A stretch of 12,373 nt of DNA from Acidobacteriota bacterium (lineage in GTDB: Bacteria; Acidobacteriota; Terriglobia; Acidiferrales; UBA7541), in the NCBI GenBank assembly GCA_003131985.1, contig PKWH01000359.1, positions 25,346 to 37,718 on the forward strand, written 5' to 3'. How positions within the stretch are numbered: position 1 is the first letter of the stretch; every line of letters starts with the position of its first letter. Position numbers and translations under genes: made by a program. The notes beneath the pieces were generated by a model. It had not been told where the DNA came from. It did not search any database and saw nothing but the letters and a program-made list of their open reading frames with translations. This document shows, one piece after another, positions 1 to 6,883 of the stretch.

Positions 1-467
1 TTGAATCCTTCCTGTTTCAAACGAATCATCGCAGTCATCAGGATTGCGTCGCCGTCTTTGATGTCTCCCGACCCGCGGCCGTAGAAGTACCCGTCCTTCT
101 CGATAAATTGAAACGGATCCATGGACCAATCTTCGCGCCGCGCCTCCACTACATCCAGGTGGCAAATCAGCAGCATCGGTTTCTGTGCGCCCGTACCGCG
201 CAGTCGAGCGACCAAATTGCCCTTCCGAGAATTCGGCCCGAGCACCTGCACGTCGCTCGTGGGATAGCCGGCGTCGCGCAGCCGCTGTGCCATCGCTTCC
301 GCGGCCACTGTTGTACTGCCGACGGAATCTGTCGTGTTAATTTCGATGAGCTGCTTGTAAATCTCTCGCGCGAGTTTATTCGCGGCTTCGTTACTCTGTG
401 AATGTAGGTCGCCCGCGAAGACTAAACAAGCAAGCGCACTTAGCAAAAGGAAAGCTCGAAAATTCAT
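1..467 (-). CDS. M20-family zinc metallopeptidase, exported (3' part cut by left edge)
   Basis: The 155 visible N-terminal residues belong to an M20/M25/M40-type di-zinc exopeptidase (carboxypeptidase or dipeptidase-like); the rest lies beyond the left edge. Residues 1-18 form a signal peptide with a hydrophobic core (FLLLSALACLVFA), so the enzyme probably works in the periplasm or outside. The first zinc-site motif is visible as CHLDVV, with ligand H103 and catalytic-support D105. The bridging aspartate is D135 in GRGSGD, where many relatives read GRGTxDMKGG; here IKDGDA follows. The start ATG is supported by TTGGAG at 473-478, five bases upstream. It lies 53 bases after the unknown exported protein and is probably in the same transcript. 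The family is secure; substrate cannot be told, since the catalytic Glu pair and lid domain are not in view. Confidence 0.9.
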   Translation of the reverse strand, partial: MNFRAFLLLSALACLVFAGDLHSQSNEAANKLAREIYKQLIEINTTDSVGSTTVAAEAMAQRLRDAGYPTSDVQVLGPNSRKGNLVARLRGTGAQKPMLLICHLDVVEARREDWSMDPFQFIEKDGYFYGRGSGDIKDGDAILMTAMIRLKQEGF

Positions 468-520
468 TTATTCTCCAAGAATTAAGAACGAACGAGACTA
501 ACAGACACCGGGTGCGAGGG

Positions 521-1351
521 TCAAAATGGCGGCGGCGAAAACGGTTTGTCCTTTGGTGATTCGAGAACGGAAATCGCGTAGCGATAAACTTCCTGCTTCC
601 ACTGGTCGGCGATAGAACCTTTTTCGAAGATTTGCCCAAATGCGATGTGGACCTCGCGTCTCTTGTCTTCCGGCAGCGCTGCCAAAAAATCGCCGAAGCG
701 ATTTTTCGCGAGAGTCATCGGATCGCTGATACGCGCAGTCGAGGCCGGCTGACCTGTCGTCGCTGGGCCTGTCTTCGCGGTAGCTGCTGCCGTAGGGGTC
801 GCATCTTGAGCTGGGGGCGGAGGTTGCTTTACAGGGTTTCGTTCGTAACTTTGATAGAACGCGTAGCGGAACTGTTTTTCGTACAGTGCGGCGTAGGCCG
901 TTTTGACAGGATCATCGGGAGGTTGGGCGACGCTAACCGCTACGGCGGTGAAATTCTTCAGTGCTGCTTCGAAATCGCGGAAATTGCCGCGCACACCCAT
1001 CAGCGGCCCTCTGCCGGACTTGCCTAGCGACGCGGCTAGCCGGTCGGTCCGTGCATCGTAGCACTTCCCGTACGTCCCAATTGCTCGCAACGTCACTTGA
1101 GGATCCGCGGTTTCAGCGTACGGCTTGACCGCTTCACTTCCATGGTTCTCCACTCCGGGGTTTGGGTCTTTCGTTTGACTCGCTCTTTCATGGAAATGAG
1201 CGATCCAGGCAGTCGAACTCATCTGTAGAATCTGCGCGCAAGTCATTCCAAGCTGATCCGCGGCGTTTGCTTGCTTTTGGGGCGCGTGCTGCGCACGGGA
1301 ACTACCAGCTGTTATCGTCAGGAAGAAAAGCAAGCCGGCAAAAAAGTTCAT
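521..1351 (-). CDS. Unrecognised exported protein with Pro/Ala/Thr linker
   Basis: I do not recognise this 276-residue protein. Residues 1-20 look like a signal peptide (hydrophobic core, then SSRA before Gln21), so export is likely. What follows appears to be two small parts. The N-terminal part (about 30-172) has two cysteines, C38 in a TCAQIL segment and C97 in GKCYDA, which could pair as a disulfide after export, and an aromatic, probably helical end (FRYAFYQSYE). The C-terminal part is about 210-262. A linker at roughly 174-209, rich in Pro, Ala and Thr, joins them. The C-terminus is SPPPF. The start lies 7 bases after the cca-family stop; GGGAG inside the end of that gene, 11 bases before the ATG, is a rather distant ribosome site, so translational coupling is likely. 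It precedes the M20 peptidase by 53 bases. No catalytic motif is apparent. Confidence 0.75.
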   Translation of the reverse strand: MNFFAGLLFFLTITAGSSRAQHAPQKQANAADQLGMTCAQILQMSSTAWIAHFHERASQTKDPNPGVENHGSEAVKPYAETADPQVTLRAIGTYGKCYDARTDRLAASLGKSGRGPLMGVRGNFRDFEAALKNFTAVAVSVAQPPDDPVKTAYAALYEKQFRYAFYQSYERNPVKQPPPPAQDATPTAAATAKTGPATTGQPASTARISDPMTLAKNRFGDFLAALPEDKRREVHIAFGQIFEKGSIADQWKQEVYRYAISVLESPKDKPFSPPPF

Positions 1352-1358
1352 GACGTTC

Positions 1359-2723
1359 TTAACTCCCTGTCGGGATAAGTGACTTCGCCAAAATCATCGC
1401 TTCTTCCCGCGTGTGAATAGCGCCATTTAACTGGGCTTCCTCAACGGCATTTAGGATTTCCTTAAATACCGGCCCGGGCTTCAGACCGATGGCGAGAAGA
1501 TCGTCCCCGGTTACCAATCGCGGCGGGTGAATTTCCTCGGCTGGCGTTTCCTCGGTGAATCGGCGAACGAAGTCATAGTTGTCCAGGATGCGGTGACTGG
1601 AGAGGCAATCCAGGCGGTGCAGGTCGAGGTGCTCGCCAAAGCGATTCATGCGGGCAAACCGCTTTAGCGTAGCCGGCTTCATTTGCAACACATCTTTGAA
1701 TTTCATGTGGCTGGCAACGAGCGAAGCGATCTGTTCCGTATCATCATTTGAGAAACGGAGGCGGCGGCAAATTTCTTCAGCCATGCGCGTGCCGACCTCG
1801 GCGTGCCGATCGAAGCGAATTCTTCCGTCCGGTCCGGAAGGCGGCGTGAAGGTAGCCGGCTTGCCAACGTCATGCAGAAGCACACCCCATGCGAGCGTCG
1901 GCGAGCAGCCCGCCGGGAGTTTTTCAACCATCAGCAAAGTGTGAATCCAAACGTCGCCTTCCGGGTGAAATTGCGGCGGCTGCTCGACACCTTTCATGCG
2001 CGCAATCTCCGGCAGAAGTTCTGGCAGCAGTTTGGTTTCATCCAGCAATTCAAACGCGCGACGCGCCGAGCCTTCGGTGAGCAGCTTGGTTAACTCATCG
2101 CGAAGCCGCTCGGGAGAAACCTGCGTGATTTCGGGAGCCAGTTTCTGAATCGCTCGAAAGGTATTCGGTTCGATCTCATAGTGAAGCCGCGCGGCAAACC
2201 TAACAGCGCGAACCATCCGTAGTTTGTCCTCGCGAAATCGCTCCTCGGGGTCGCCGATCGCGCGGATAATGCCTGCGCGAAGGTCTTCGCGTCCGCCAAC
2301 GAAATCCAGAATCTCGTTAGTCTCCGGATTCATCAGCAGCGCGTTGATCGTGAAGTCTCGCCGCTTCACATCTTCTTGCGGTGATTTTGCGAGCACAACA
2401 CTATCCGGGTGGCGGCCGTCGGAATAGCCTATGTCGGACCGAAATGTAGCCACTTCAACCTGAATCGGCACTGCAGCATCGCTTGCGGAGTTATCAACCG
2501 GCGAATCTTCGACAACAATTACGACGCCGAACTTTGCGCCCACCGTCAGGCTGCCGGGAAAGATGCGCAGCACTTGGTCAGGCGTAGCATCCGTGCAGAC
2601 ATCGTAATCGGCGGGCTCACGTCCTAGAAGAATGTCGCGCACACATCCGCCGACGAGAAAGGCCTGATAGCCGGCCTCGCGCAATTTCCGGCAAATCTGT
2701 TCAGCGAAAGCCCGCGGACTCAT
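1359..2723 (-). CDS. cca: CCA tRNA nucleotidyltransferase / poly(A) polymerase family, with HD domain
   Basis: A class II nucleotidyltransferase of 454 residues that adds all or part of the 3'-terminal CCA to tRNA. The catalytic core shows LVGGCVRD at 23-30 and the metal-binding pair D39/D41 in DYD. It continues with RRDFTINAL at 121-129 and the nucleotide-recognition region around 159-179 (DPEERFREDKLRMVRAVRF). ERLRDEL at 205-211 sits in the RNA-binding part. A C-terminal HD phosphohydrolase domain follows, with H261, H284-D285 and H307 visible; such HD domains can process cyclic phosphates or trim tRNA ends. No Shine-Dalgarno is evident before the ATG; a CATAAT box ends 6 bases upstream, so the message might be leaderless. 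Poly(A) polymerase and A-adding or CC-adding enzymes share this fold, so exact nucleotide specificity is uncertain. It precedes the unknown exported protein by 7 bases. Confidence 0.93.
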   Translation of the reverse strand: MSPRAFAEQICRKLREAGYQAFLVGGCVRDILLGREPADYDVCTDATPDQVLRIFPGSLTVGAKFGVVIVVEDSPVDNSASDAAVPIQVEVATFRSDIGYSDGRHPDSVVLAKSPQEDVKRRDFTINALLMNPETNEILDFVGGREDLRAGIIRAIGDPEERFREDKLRMVRAVRFAARLHYEIEPNTFRAIQKLAPEITQVSPERLRDELTKLLTEGSARRAFELLDETKLLPELLPEIARMKGVEQPPQFHPEGDVWIHTLLMVEKLPAGCSPTLAWGVLLHDVGKPATFTPPSGPDGRIRFDRHAEVGTRMAEEICRRLRFSNDDTEQIASLVASHMKFKDVLQMKPATLKRFARMNRFGEHLDLHRLDCLSSHRILDNYDFVRRFTEETPAEEIHPPRLVTGDDLLAIGLKPGPVFKEILNAVEEAQLNGAIHTREEAMILAKSLIPTGS

Positions 2724-2792
2724 GTTGCGATTATGAGCGAAATGGCGCGTGGTTGGTAGTCGATGCAGTTTCCAGTCGTATTCCAGTTCCCT

Positions 2793-4241
2793 CTAGCGAA
2801 TCCCGACTTGGCCTCGTACGCTTTCGATTAATTTTTTGGAATCGTAGCCGACTCCAGCCTTGAAGACCGTTTCGACGTTTTCGATGTCGTCAATCTTGTT
2901 CGAGGGATCACCTTTGATCAAAACGAGGTCAGCCTGCTTGCCCGCCGCGAGGGTTCCGATGCGATCCTGTTGGCCGAGATAAATCGCGCCATTCTGCGTG
3001 CCGATTTGAATGGCTTGCACTGGAGTGAATCCTGCTTCTACGAGCAACTCGATTTCTCGCTGATCGCCGAATCCGGGCAGCACGCCGCCATTGCCGGTCG
3101 GGTCGGGCCCGCCAAGCAGCAAGCCTCCCGCTTTTGCGAATGCCACTTCGAAATCCATTTCTTTGCGCAGCAGCGACGTCATCGGCGAGTCCAAAGACAC
3201 ACTTGCGCGCAGCGTCAAATAGCTCTGTGCCGATTCCGCGGACATCGCATCCAGCATGCGCCGCTGCAATTTCGGCCGCCCCGGCACGCCGGCCTCAAAC
3301 ACCGGCAGCGTGGAAGTCACCGCCACGTGATGCGACACGAGATTGTGGATGAGCTCCTGTGCCTGCGCTCCATTCACGTCTTGTTTTGCCCACGCCATGC
3401 TTCCACCTTGGGGGCAAACGTCAGGCTTCTTATCCGTCACGAATTCAGTGTCCGCAAACACCGGCCCATGCTCGAAGTCGTCGATTCCAAGCGCCACAGC
3501 TTCCGGCCAAGTCACCGAACAAAGATGTCCGGTCAGTTTCATCTTGTGCGCATGGGCTGCCTCGATCGCCACGCCCAATTCCTCACGCGTGATGTTCATG
3601 TAGGCTTTGAACGACGTCATGCCTTCCGCGGCCCAGTAGTCCACCATGCGCTTTGCATCGTCCGGGCCGGTCAGTTCGTGCATTTGTGCAAAAATCGTTG
3701 GCGCGCCTTCCAGGTACGGAGCGGTCGCGTCGATACTTGGTCCCGGCATCAGGTTTGCGTCTATTCGGCTCTTCACTTTTAGGTCGGTGTAGGGCTCCAG
3801 GCTTCCAGTCGTGCGCATCGTAGTTACGCCGGCCGCCAGATAAAGCCGCGGCGCAGTGTAAGGGATCTCCATAACGAACAATCCCGGCTCGCCGAGTCTT
3901 CCTCCTGCACGTTGCACCGCGGCCGAGTCCGTATAGTAGAGATGGTCGTGCATTCCAACGATGCCAGGAATGACGGTGTAGCCGGGGCGGTCCAGTTGTT
4001 GTGCGCCTTGCGGAATTTGGACCGAAGCAGCCGGCTCGATGGACTGTATCTTGCCGTTTGCGATGATCACCGCTTGGTCTTCCTTGGCGGCAGCACCCGC
4101 TCCATCAATCACTCGCACGTGATTCAGAACAAAAACCGGCGCATCAATACTGATGAAGTCTACGACATCAACCGCCTTCGGGGTTTGTGCAACCGCGACC
4201 GTGGCGACGAGCAACGCTCCAAACAAAAATAGAAAACGCAT
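2793..4241 (-). CDS. Exported metal-dependent amidohydrolase (imidazolonepropionase-like)
   Basis: A 482-residue amidohydrolase-superfamily enzyme, predicted to hydrolyse an amide, cyclic amide or dipeptide-like substrate outside the cytoplasm. I chose the internal ATG rather than the longest open frame (start 4289). It gives a textbook signal peptide (MRFLFLFGALLVATVAVAQ) and has GAGGTG five bases upstream. Metal-site residues appear in order: HDH at 98-100, K212 (candidate carboxylated lysine, in FKAYM), H239 (TGHL), H258 (FEHGP) and D380 (GGPDPTG). The C-terminal strand returns to the small beta-sandwich typical of the family (GTLAAGKQADLVLIKGDP). Similar exported amidohydrolases are commonly found in several copies in acidobacterial genomes; substrate cannot be predicted. 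It is isolated from the phosphatase gene upstream by 122 bases containing a hairpin. Confidence 0.9.
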   Translation of the reverse strand: MRFLFLFGALLVATVAVAQTPKAVDVVDFISIDAPVFVLNHVRVIDGAGAAAKEDQAVIIANGKIQSIEPAASVQIPQGAQQLDRPGYTVIPGIVGMHDHLYYTDSAAVQRAGGRLGEPGLFVMEIPYTAPRLYLAAGVTTMRTTGSLEPYTDLKVKSRIDANLMPGPSIDATAPYLEGAPTIFAQMHELTGPDDAKRMVDYWAAEGMTSFKAYMNITREELGVAIEAAHAHKMKLTGHLCSVTWPEAVALGIDDFEHGPVFADTEFVTDKKPDVCPQGGSMAWAKQDVNGAQAQELIHNLVSHHVAVTSTLPVFEAGVPGRPKLQRRMLDAMSAESAQSYLTLRASVSLDSPMTSLLRKEMDFEVAFAKAGGLLLGGPDPTGNGGVLPGFGDQREIELLVEAGFTPVQAIQIGTQNGAIYLGQQDRIGTLAAGKQADLVLIKGDPSNKIDDIENVETVFKAGVGYDSKKLIESVRGQVGIR

Positions 4242-4246
4242 CCGCA

Positions 4247-4252
4247 CACCTC
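4247..4252 (-). promoter_or_regulatory. Ribosome binding site deciding the amidohydrolase start
   Basis: On the minus strand this reads GAGGTG and sits five bases before the ATG at 4241. It lies inside the longer open frame that begins at 4289. Together with the signal peptide that begins exactly at 4241, it argues that the 16 extra codons are not translated. Confidence 0.7.
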
Positions 4253-4339
4253 GGAAGGTCTCGAGTCGAGAATCGATATGGCGCAGCAATTCTACTCCAG
4301 AGTTTCTCGAACTGGAACGGCAGGACTTGAGGGCGGCTG

Positions 4340-4361
4340 AGCGCGGCCAATCCGCCGCGCT
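4340..4361 (-). terminator. GC-rich perfect hairpin after the phosphatase gene
   Basis: AGCGCGGC at 4340-4347 and GCCGCGCT at 4354-4361 are perfect 8-base complements around a 6-base loop. The hairpin starts two bases beyond the phosphatase stop codon (TAG at 4364-4366, minus strand). No run of T follows in the transcript direction, so it is not a classical intrinsic terminator. It may stabilise the mRNA 3' end or act with Rho. The position between two co-directional genes favours a transcript boundary. Confidence 0.45.
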
Positions 4362-4363
4362 AA

Positions 4364-5506
4364 CTACGATGTCACGCGGAGAACGAGAGCGGTGATGTCG
4401 TCATGCTGGCGCGCGTAGCCGACAAAATTATTGACGTCTGCCATTACGCGCGCGAGTACATCCGCAGCGTTCGCGGGAGTTGGATGCACGCAGGGAAGAA
4501 GTCGGGCCTCGCCGTATTCTTCTCCGGCTTCATTCACCGCTTCCACTACGCCGTCGGTAAAAATGAAAATCAAATCACCCGCGTAAAGCTGGGTGCGTCC
4601 GGACGGATAGGGAATTTCGTTTTCGGTGAAGAGCGGCGTCCCGAGGGGTGGGCCACCGATAGAAAGCCGCTCGATTTCTCCAGACGCTCGGCGCAAGATC
4701 GGATCGTTATGCCCGCAGTTCACGTAGGACATCTCGCGAGTCTCAACATTTATTTCCGCGAGGAAGGCCGTAGTAAAGCGAAGGCCTTCAAGACTGTGCG
4801 CCCGGGCGTAGCGTTCGAGCCCCACTACAATTTCATCAAGCGAAGCAGGTGTCGCCGCAAGCGCTCTTAAGCTTGCCTGGAATGTCGCCATCAACAGCGC
4901 AGCCGGCACGCTTTTCCCCGCAACGTCGGCCACTGCAATGAGTAATGGCGGGTTGCTAGCGCGGCCCGTCGGCAGCGGCCGCAAAAACGCGTCGTAATAA
5001 TCGCCCGCGACAGTGTTTTGAGGACGCGTGGCGAACGCAATATCGACACCTGCAATAACTGGCGGCTGGGCGGGAACAAGCCACTGCTGAATCTCGCGCG
5101 CGATTTCGAGATCTCGCTTCATCGTCACGCGATCGGCCAGTTCGAGCGCTAGCAACAAAAATAAAATCACGGCGCCAAGCCAGATGCCGTCAAAGTTTTC
5201 GTTGTGAACAACCAGAAGGATTATCGCGGCGATCAGAAGCACCCGTCGCGTGGGGGAGAGCTTCATCAACATGGCCAGAAACAAACCCCAAGCTGTCCGC
5301 CAGAAACGCTTGAATTTCGATTTCTCCTGGCTAATGGCCTCGCGGTCCACATCCTTCGAGTAAAAGCCGTAGGTGTCTGTGGCTTCGGACTTGAACTGTC
5401 CCCAGAGCTGGCTGATTTTCAGGCCCTCGGTCACGCGAGCCCAAAAGTCGCGCAAGCTGTGGAACGCGCCGGTTGAACGCTTTTCGGGATTAGAAGTTGT
5501 GGCCAT
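4364..5506 (-). CDS. Membrane-anchored SpoIIE/RsbU-type PP2C serine phosphatase
   Basis: A 380-residue protein with a C-terminal PPM/SpoIIE phosphatase domain, the type that dephosphorylates anti-sigma-factor antagonists in partner-switching signalling. Residues 1-85 are polar and presumably cytosolic. Two membrane spans follow at about 87-101 and 109-124. A short linker (DLEIAREIQQWLVP, 132-145) has the helical signature typical just before these domains. Metal-binding residues are present: D169 and D172 in GDYYD, D194 and G197 in ADVAGK, D318 in FTDGV and D370 in HDDITAL; NCGHN is at 263-267. The catalytic set looks intact. There is no HAMP, GAF, PAS or response-regulator input domain, so what it senses is unclear, and no anti-sigma kinase or STAS antagonist is in the window. 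No Shine-Dalgarno precedes the ATG; a TATAAT box lies 10 bases upstream. Confidence 0.92.
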   Translation of the reverse strand: MATTSNPEKRSTGAFHSLRDFWARVTEGLKISQLWGQFKSEATDTYGFYSKDVDREAISQEKSKFKRFWRTAWGLFLAMLMKLSPTRRVLLIAAIILLVVHNENFDGIWLGAVILFLLLALELADRVTMKRDLEIAREIQQWLVPAQPPVIAGVDIAFATRPQNTVAGDYYDAFLRPLPTGRASNPPLLIAVADVAGKSVPAALLMATFQASLRALAATPASLDEIVVGLERYARAHSLEGLRFTTAFLAEINVETREMSYVNCGHNDPILRRASGEIERLSIGGPPLGTPLFTENEIPYPSGRTQLYAGDLIFIFTDGVVEAVNEAGEEYGEARLLPCVHPTPANAADVLARVMADVNNFVGYARQHDDITALVLRVTS

Positions 5507-5516
5507 GAGAACGATG

Positions 5517-5522
5517 ATTATA
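5517..5522 (-). promoter_or_regulatory. Candidate -10 box of the phosphatase gene, near-leaderless
   Basis: The minus strand reads TATAAT, a perfect -10 hexamer, ten bases before the phosphatase ATG at 5506. Transcription would begin about seven bases downstream, leaving only a few untranslated bases, which would fit the absence of a Shine-Dalgarno. No TTGACA-like -35 element is found at the usual distance, so the call rests on the -10 hexamer alone. Confidence 0.35.
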
Positions 5523-5587
5523 GGACAGGAAACACATTGCGCCGCATTTGTTCCGTCGAGGAGTCAGCTGCTTGCGCGCTCGAGAAA

Positions 5588-6829
5588 TCAGTCGTGGTCG
5601 TCGGAGTCGTCGCGAGTCGTGAGCGAGCCGCCGAATTGTACTTTCGAAAATCCGAAACGGTCGCGAAGACGATCGGTGGCGCGGGCGAGCCGTTCCAGCT
5701 TTTCGCGGCGCCCCGGATCAAGAAGCTCCATTTGGCCGGACGCGCCCGAGAAGGAGGAAAATTCGACACCGACAAGCCGCAGTTTCGCGGCTCCGTCCCA
5801 AGCGCTTGAAAAAATATCCCGGACCGTGTGGAGAAAGACAGTGTCGAGATCGGAAGGCTCGCTGAGCGTATGGCCGCGGGTGATGGTCGTAAAGTTGGCA
5901 TAGCGCAGCGTAACGGTGATGGTGCGAGCGTGCAGGGCAGCTTCGCGCAAGCGTTTTGCGGCCTTTTGGCACAGATGGCTCAAGGTGGACTCTAGAACCT
6001 CGCGGTCATTTGTGTCATGGCCGAAAGTCTGATTGTGGGAAATTGATTTCGGCTCGGCGTCAACGAAAAATTCGAACGAATCAATGCCGCGCGCCTTGCG
6101 ATAAAGCGCTTGGCCCCACTTTCCGAAAACCTCTTCGAGACGCTGAAGTGTTACCTGCTGAAGTTGCGCAATGGTTTCGACCCCGAGGCCTTTCAGCGCA
6201 GCTTCCGTCACTCTTCCAATGCCTGGAATCCTCCGCACGGACAACGATGCGAGAAAGGCGGGCTCACTTCCCGGCGGAACCCAAACCAGCCCGCGGGGCT
6301 TGGCCTGCTCACTCGCAACTTTTGCGACAAGGCGCGTTGCCGCCAAACCGCCCGAACACGGCAACGCGGTTGTTGACGTGATTTCGAGCAAAAGTTTGTG
6401 CGCTGCGCCAAGGTGCGGACCATGGAGACGTTCGGTGCCCGCAAGATTCAGATACGCTTCGTCAATCGAAGCCATTTCCACCGTCGGTGAATATTTTGCG
6501 AGAATCGTCGCGACGCGATCGCTCCAGCGGCCATAGAGTTCATGGTGGCCGTCGAGGAACACAGCGTGCGGGCAAAGTTTTGCGGCTGTGCGCAAGGCCA
6601 TCGCGGAATGAACGCCGAAGCGGCGCGCTTCGTAGCTGGCGGACGTCACAACGCCGCGCTGGTCGCGCTGCCCCCCGACGATCACGGCCAGGCCGCGCAA
6701 TTCGGGGCGCGCCAGCAGTTCAACGGAAACAAAAAACGCGTCCATGTCGATGTGAAGAATGGAAGCAGTGGAATCCGCAGCAGGCGCTGATGCGTCGTGC
6801 TTCGCGCGAAAATGGGCCAGCTGCGGCAT
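5588..6829 (-). CDS. dinB: DNA polymerase IV (Y-family translesion polymerase)
   Basis: A 413-residue Y-family DNA polymerase that copies past damaged bases and extends mispaired ends. The palm motif ILHIDMDAFF places catalytic D28 and the steric-gate aromatic at F33; SIDEAYLNL supplies D123 and E124. YEARRFGVHSAM (66-77) is the characteristic fingers segment. A helix-hairpin-helix follows (VRRIPGIGRVTEAALKGLGV, 198-217), then the little-finger domain (about 255-360). QMELL at 366-370 is at the place of the beta-clamp-binding motif but lacks the usual final Phe. The N-terminus carries about 20 extra residues before the first palm strand, and the C-terminus is acidic (RDDSDDHD). All catalytic residues are present, so it should be active. 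No Shine-Dalgarno is obvious at the start, and I see no LexA-like operator. It lies 54 bases after prmC and 81 before the phosphatase gene. Confidence 0.95.
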   Translation of the reverse strand: MPQLAHFRAKHDASAPAADSTASILHIDMDAFFVSVELLARPELRGLAVIVGGQRDQRGVVTSASYEARRFGVHSAMALRTAAKLCPHAVFLDGHHELYGRWSDRVATILAKYSPTVEMASIDEAYLNLAGTERLHGPHLGAAHKLLLEITSTTALPCSGGLAATRLVAKVASEQAKPRGLVWVPPGSEPAFLASLSVRRIPGIGRVTEAALKGLGVETIAQLQQVTLQRLEEVFGKWGQALYRKARGIDSFEFFVDAEPKSISHNQTFGHDTNDREVLESTLSHLCQKAAKRLREAALHARTITVTLRYANFTTITRGHTLSEPSDLDTVFLHTVRDIFSSAWDGAAKLRLVGVEFSSFSGASGQMELLDPGRREKLERLARATDRLRDRFGFSKVQFGGSLTTRDDSDDHD

Positions 6830-6858
6830 ATCGTTGAAATGGACGAGAGTTAGATTCT

Positions 6859-6879
6859 ACGCCAAAACAACTGTGGCGT
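6859..6879 (-). other. Short inverted repeat between prmC and dinB
   Basis: ACGCCA at 6859-6864 and TGGCGT at 6874-6879 are perfect 6-base complements around a 9-base loop, lying 4 bases after the prmC stop. There is no T-run in the minus direction (one is present on the plus side). It could be a weak 3'-end hairpin of the prfA-prmC message or chance. Confidence 0.25.
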
Positions 6880-6883
6880 TTTG

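Noticed and set aside
468..520. Separate promoter for the M20 peptidase in the 53-base gap
   Set aside because: No paired -35/-10 hexamers are apparent; a shared transcript with the upstream gene is simpler.
2970..3782. A 270-codon plus-strand open frame inside the amidohydrolase gene
   Set aside because: It is antisense to a well-supported gene, and its His/Arg/Cys-rich composition is typical of shadow frames.
4242..4289. Upstream ATG at 4289 for the amidohydrolase
   Set aside because: It would add 16 polar residues before a clear signal peptide and bypass a good Shine-Dalgarno at 4247-4252.
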